Below are positions 13,807 to 14,949 of a stretch of DNA of 14,949 nt, in pieces; the first letter of the stretch is position 1; every line of letters starts with the position of its first letter. Origin of the DNA: Planctomycetaceae bacterium (GTDB taxonomy: Bacteria; Planctomycetota; Phycisphaerae; Phycisphaerales; SM1A02); NCBI GenBank assembly GCA_947474205.1, contig CANJIC010000020.1, positions 1 through 14,949 of the forward strand, given 5' to 3'. The notes under the pieces were generated by a model. It saw only the letters and a list, made by a program, of their open reading frames with translations, searched no databases and was not told the origin of the DNA. Made by a program: the position numbers and the translations under genes.

Positions 13807-14949
13807 TCATGCGCCAATGTCGGCGCTGCTTGCGTGAAAGGCGCGGAATTGATCGGCCTGCTCGCGGCCAAAGTAATAATCTTGAACACGCGTGGGCATT
13901 TTCCGCAAGTCCATGAACATGAGTCCATCAACCACATTTCCAAAGTCCGGATCCACATTGAAGGCGATCAAACGCGCGTTCAACTTAAGATATTGCCGCA
14001 GCAATACAGGCATTTTGCGGCCATCGGCCTCCACTTCTTGAATGAGTCGATCCACATCGGCCACATTGCGAACAGCGGCGTGCGTGTGCGCGGGGTCCCA
14101 ATCTAGAAACGGCTCCATGACTGGCGGATTTTTTGGCTTGACATCTTTAGCGAATCGATCAATAGCGTGATGCGTTTTTAGAAACGCCATAATGAGCCGC
14201 TTGGACATGCTTTGATACGCGTCTGAAATACTGACAGGCCCCAGCAGAATTGCGTACTGCGGCCGCTGCAACGCAAAGCGAGCAATGCCGCGCCACAGCA
14301 GCAACAATGGCATTGGCTTCCTTTGATGCGCGCGCGCCACCCAACTTCTTCCAAGTTCAAGCGCCGGTCCAAGCGACTTCAACATGCTGGGCGAATAATC
14401 AAACAGCGTGCTGGTGTACAGGCCGTCAATTCCGTGAGCGGCAAGAATTTCATCGGTCAAGCCCATGCGATAGCCGCCCATGACTTCTTGCGTGCGCGTG
14501 TTCCACACCAGCAATTGTCTGTAGTAGCGATCAAATCGATCAATATCAATCGCTTTGCCCGAGCCTTCGCCAACGGCGCGGAATGCCTCCTCACGTAAGC
14601 GTCCAATTTCCAACATGGTCAATGGAATTTTTTCGCTTTGCGTGCACCAGACTTCGCACTCGCCTTGCTTGAGCAATAAATCCGATTGCGGCAAGCCTGA
14701 TATTTCGGCGGCCAATTCCTCCGGTGCGTGCTGTGGCTTTTCAAGCAACGGCGTTGTGTAGGTAACTGCGCCTGTATTCGCGGCTTTTTCATCCAACCGT
14801 GCGCGCAACACATATGTGCGCAAGCGGAAATATCCAATCAATTCCTCGTCGCTTTCATAGGACGCAAACTCGCTGGTCTGAATGGGCGTGCCCACCGCCA
14901 CTGAAATTTTCTTGCCAAATTGAAGTGGATAGCAATGCGCCAACAACGC
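13807..14949 (-). CDS. Acyltransferase, PlsC end plus OlsB-like domain (5' cut by window)
   Basis: The frame is open to the window edge; the visible 381 codons are the C-terminal part. The first 50 residues (VAVGTPI, then YFRLRTYVLRAR) match the end of a PlsC-type lysophospholipid acyltransferase domain. The rest follows the OlsB-like/hemolysin-type GNAT acyltransferase pattern: IGRLREEAFRAVGEGSGK, DIDRFDRYYRQLLVW, MGGYRMG, LELGRSWVA, LLLLWRGIARFA and LLGPVSIS. Fusions of these two domains are known from ornithine-lipid synthesis (OlsF-type), where one domain N-acylates ornithine and the other adds the second acyl chain. A role in a membrane aminolipid is therefore likely but not proven. No methionine start is in the window; the apparent TTG start at 14946 is internal. 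Confidence 0.82.
   Translation of the reverse strand, partial: ALLAHCYPLQFGKKISVAVGTPIQTSEFASYESDEELIGYFRLRTYVLRARLDEKAANTGAVTYTTPLLEKPQHAPEELAAEISGLPQSDLLLKQGECEVWCTQSEKIPLTMLEIGRLREEAFRAVGEGSGKAIDIDRFDRYYRQLLVWNTRTQEVMGGYRMGLTDEILAAHGIDGLYTSTLFDYSPSMLKSLGPALELGRSWVARAHQRKPMPLLLLWRGIARFALQRPQYAILLGPVSISDAYQSMSKRLIMAFLKTHHAIDRFAKDVKPKNPPVMEPFLDWDPAHTHAAVRNVADVDRLIQEVEADGRKMPVLLRQYLKLNARLIAFNVDPDFGNVVDGLMFMDLRKMPTRVQDYYFGREQADQFRAFHASSADIGA

Noticed and set aside
13135..14106. 323-codon plus-strand open frame
   Set aside because: It lies antisense to aroB and the acyltransferase, both with clear family motifs; it is a shadow frame rich in His, Cys and Arg.
1..14949. tRNA genes, insertion sequences, prophage or attachment sites
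   Set aside because: No tRNA-like arm pattern, transposase, integrase or flanking terminal repeats were noticed by eye; a tRNAscan or ISfinder search was not possible.

Overview
This 14.9 kb window looks chromosomal and bacterial. I infer Planctomycetota, possibly a Phycisphaerae-like lineage. The hints are the DapF sequence style, CsrA, an orphan mraZ, a DUF2752 membrane protein and a fused acyltransferase, but no rRNA or other decisive marker is present. There is no tRNA, insertion sequence, CRISPR array or phage module. Most genes are on the minus strand, and neighbouring genes often overlap by 4 bp.

Layout, left to right. 1-2677 (minus): an unknown HEAT-like/metalloprotease-like protein, then dapF, then the start of an M20 peptidase, all nearly abutting (transcription runs right to left). 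2766-3945 (minus): mraZ with its own operator and promoter, then a non-coding stretch of about 280 nt, then csrA. 4072-5905 (plus): a flavin-reductase-like protein and an amidohydrolase-2 enzyme. 5806-8778 (minus): four genes joined by 4-bp overlaps (DUF2752 protein, two small lipoproteins, glycosyltransferase-like protein). 8846-9844 (plus): an M19 dipeptidase. 9929-12180 (minus): a ParA/MinD-type ATPase and an overlapping partner of unknown function. 12421-13644 (minus): aroB with a repeat-built insertion. 13807-14949 (minus): the C-terminal part of a PlsC + OlsB-like acyltransferase cut by the window edge.

The most interesting element is the non-coding stretch between mraZ and csrA. Read on the minus strand it holds four hairpins whose six-base loops are AAGGAT, AAGGAC, AGGGAC and AAGGAT, further GGA triplets between them, and a textbook intrinsic terminator. 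That is the architecture of CsrB/RsmZ-type RNAs that sequester CsrA, and it lies directly upstream of csrA on the same strand. With mraZ and its operator just upstream of the RNA, a working model is: MraZ-controlled transcription produces mraZ plus a CsrA-titrating RNA, which sets free CsrA levels. This is an inference from sequence and would need folding, homology and expression data.
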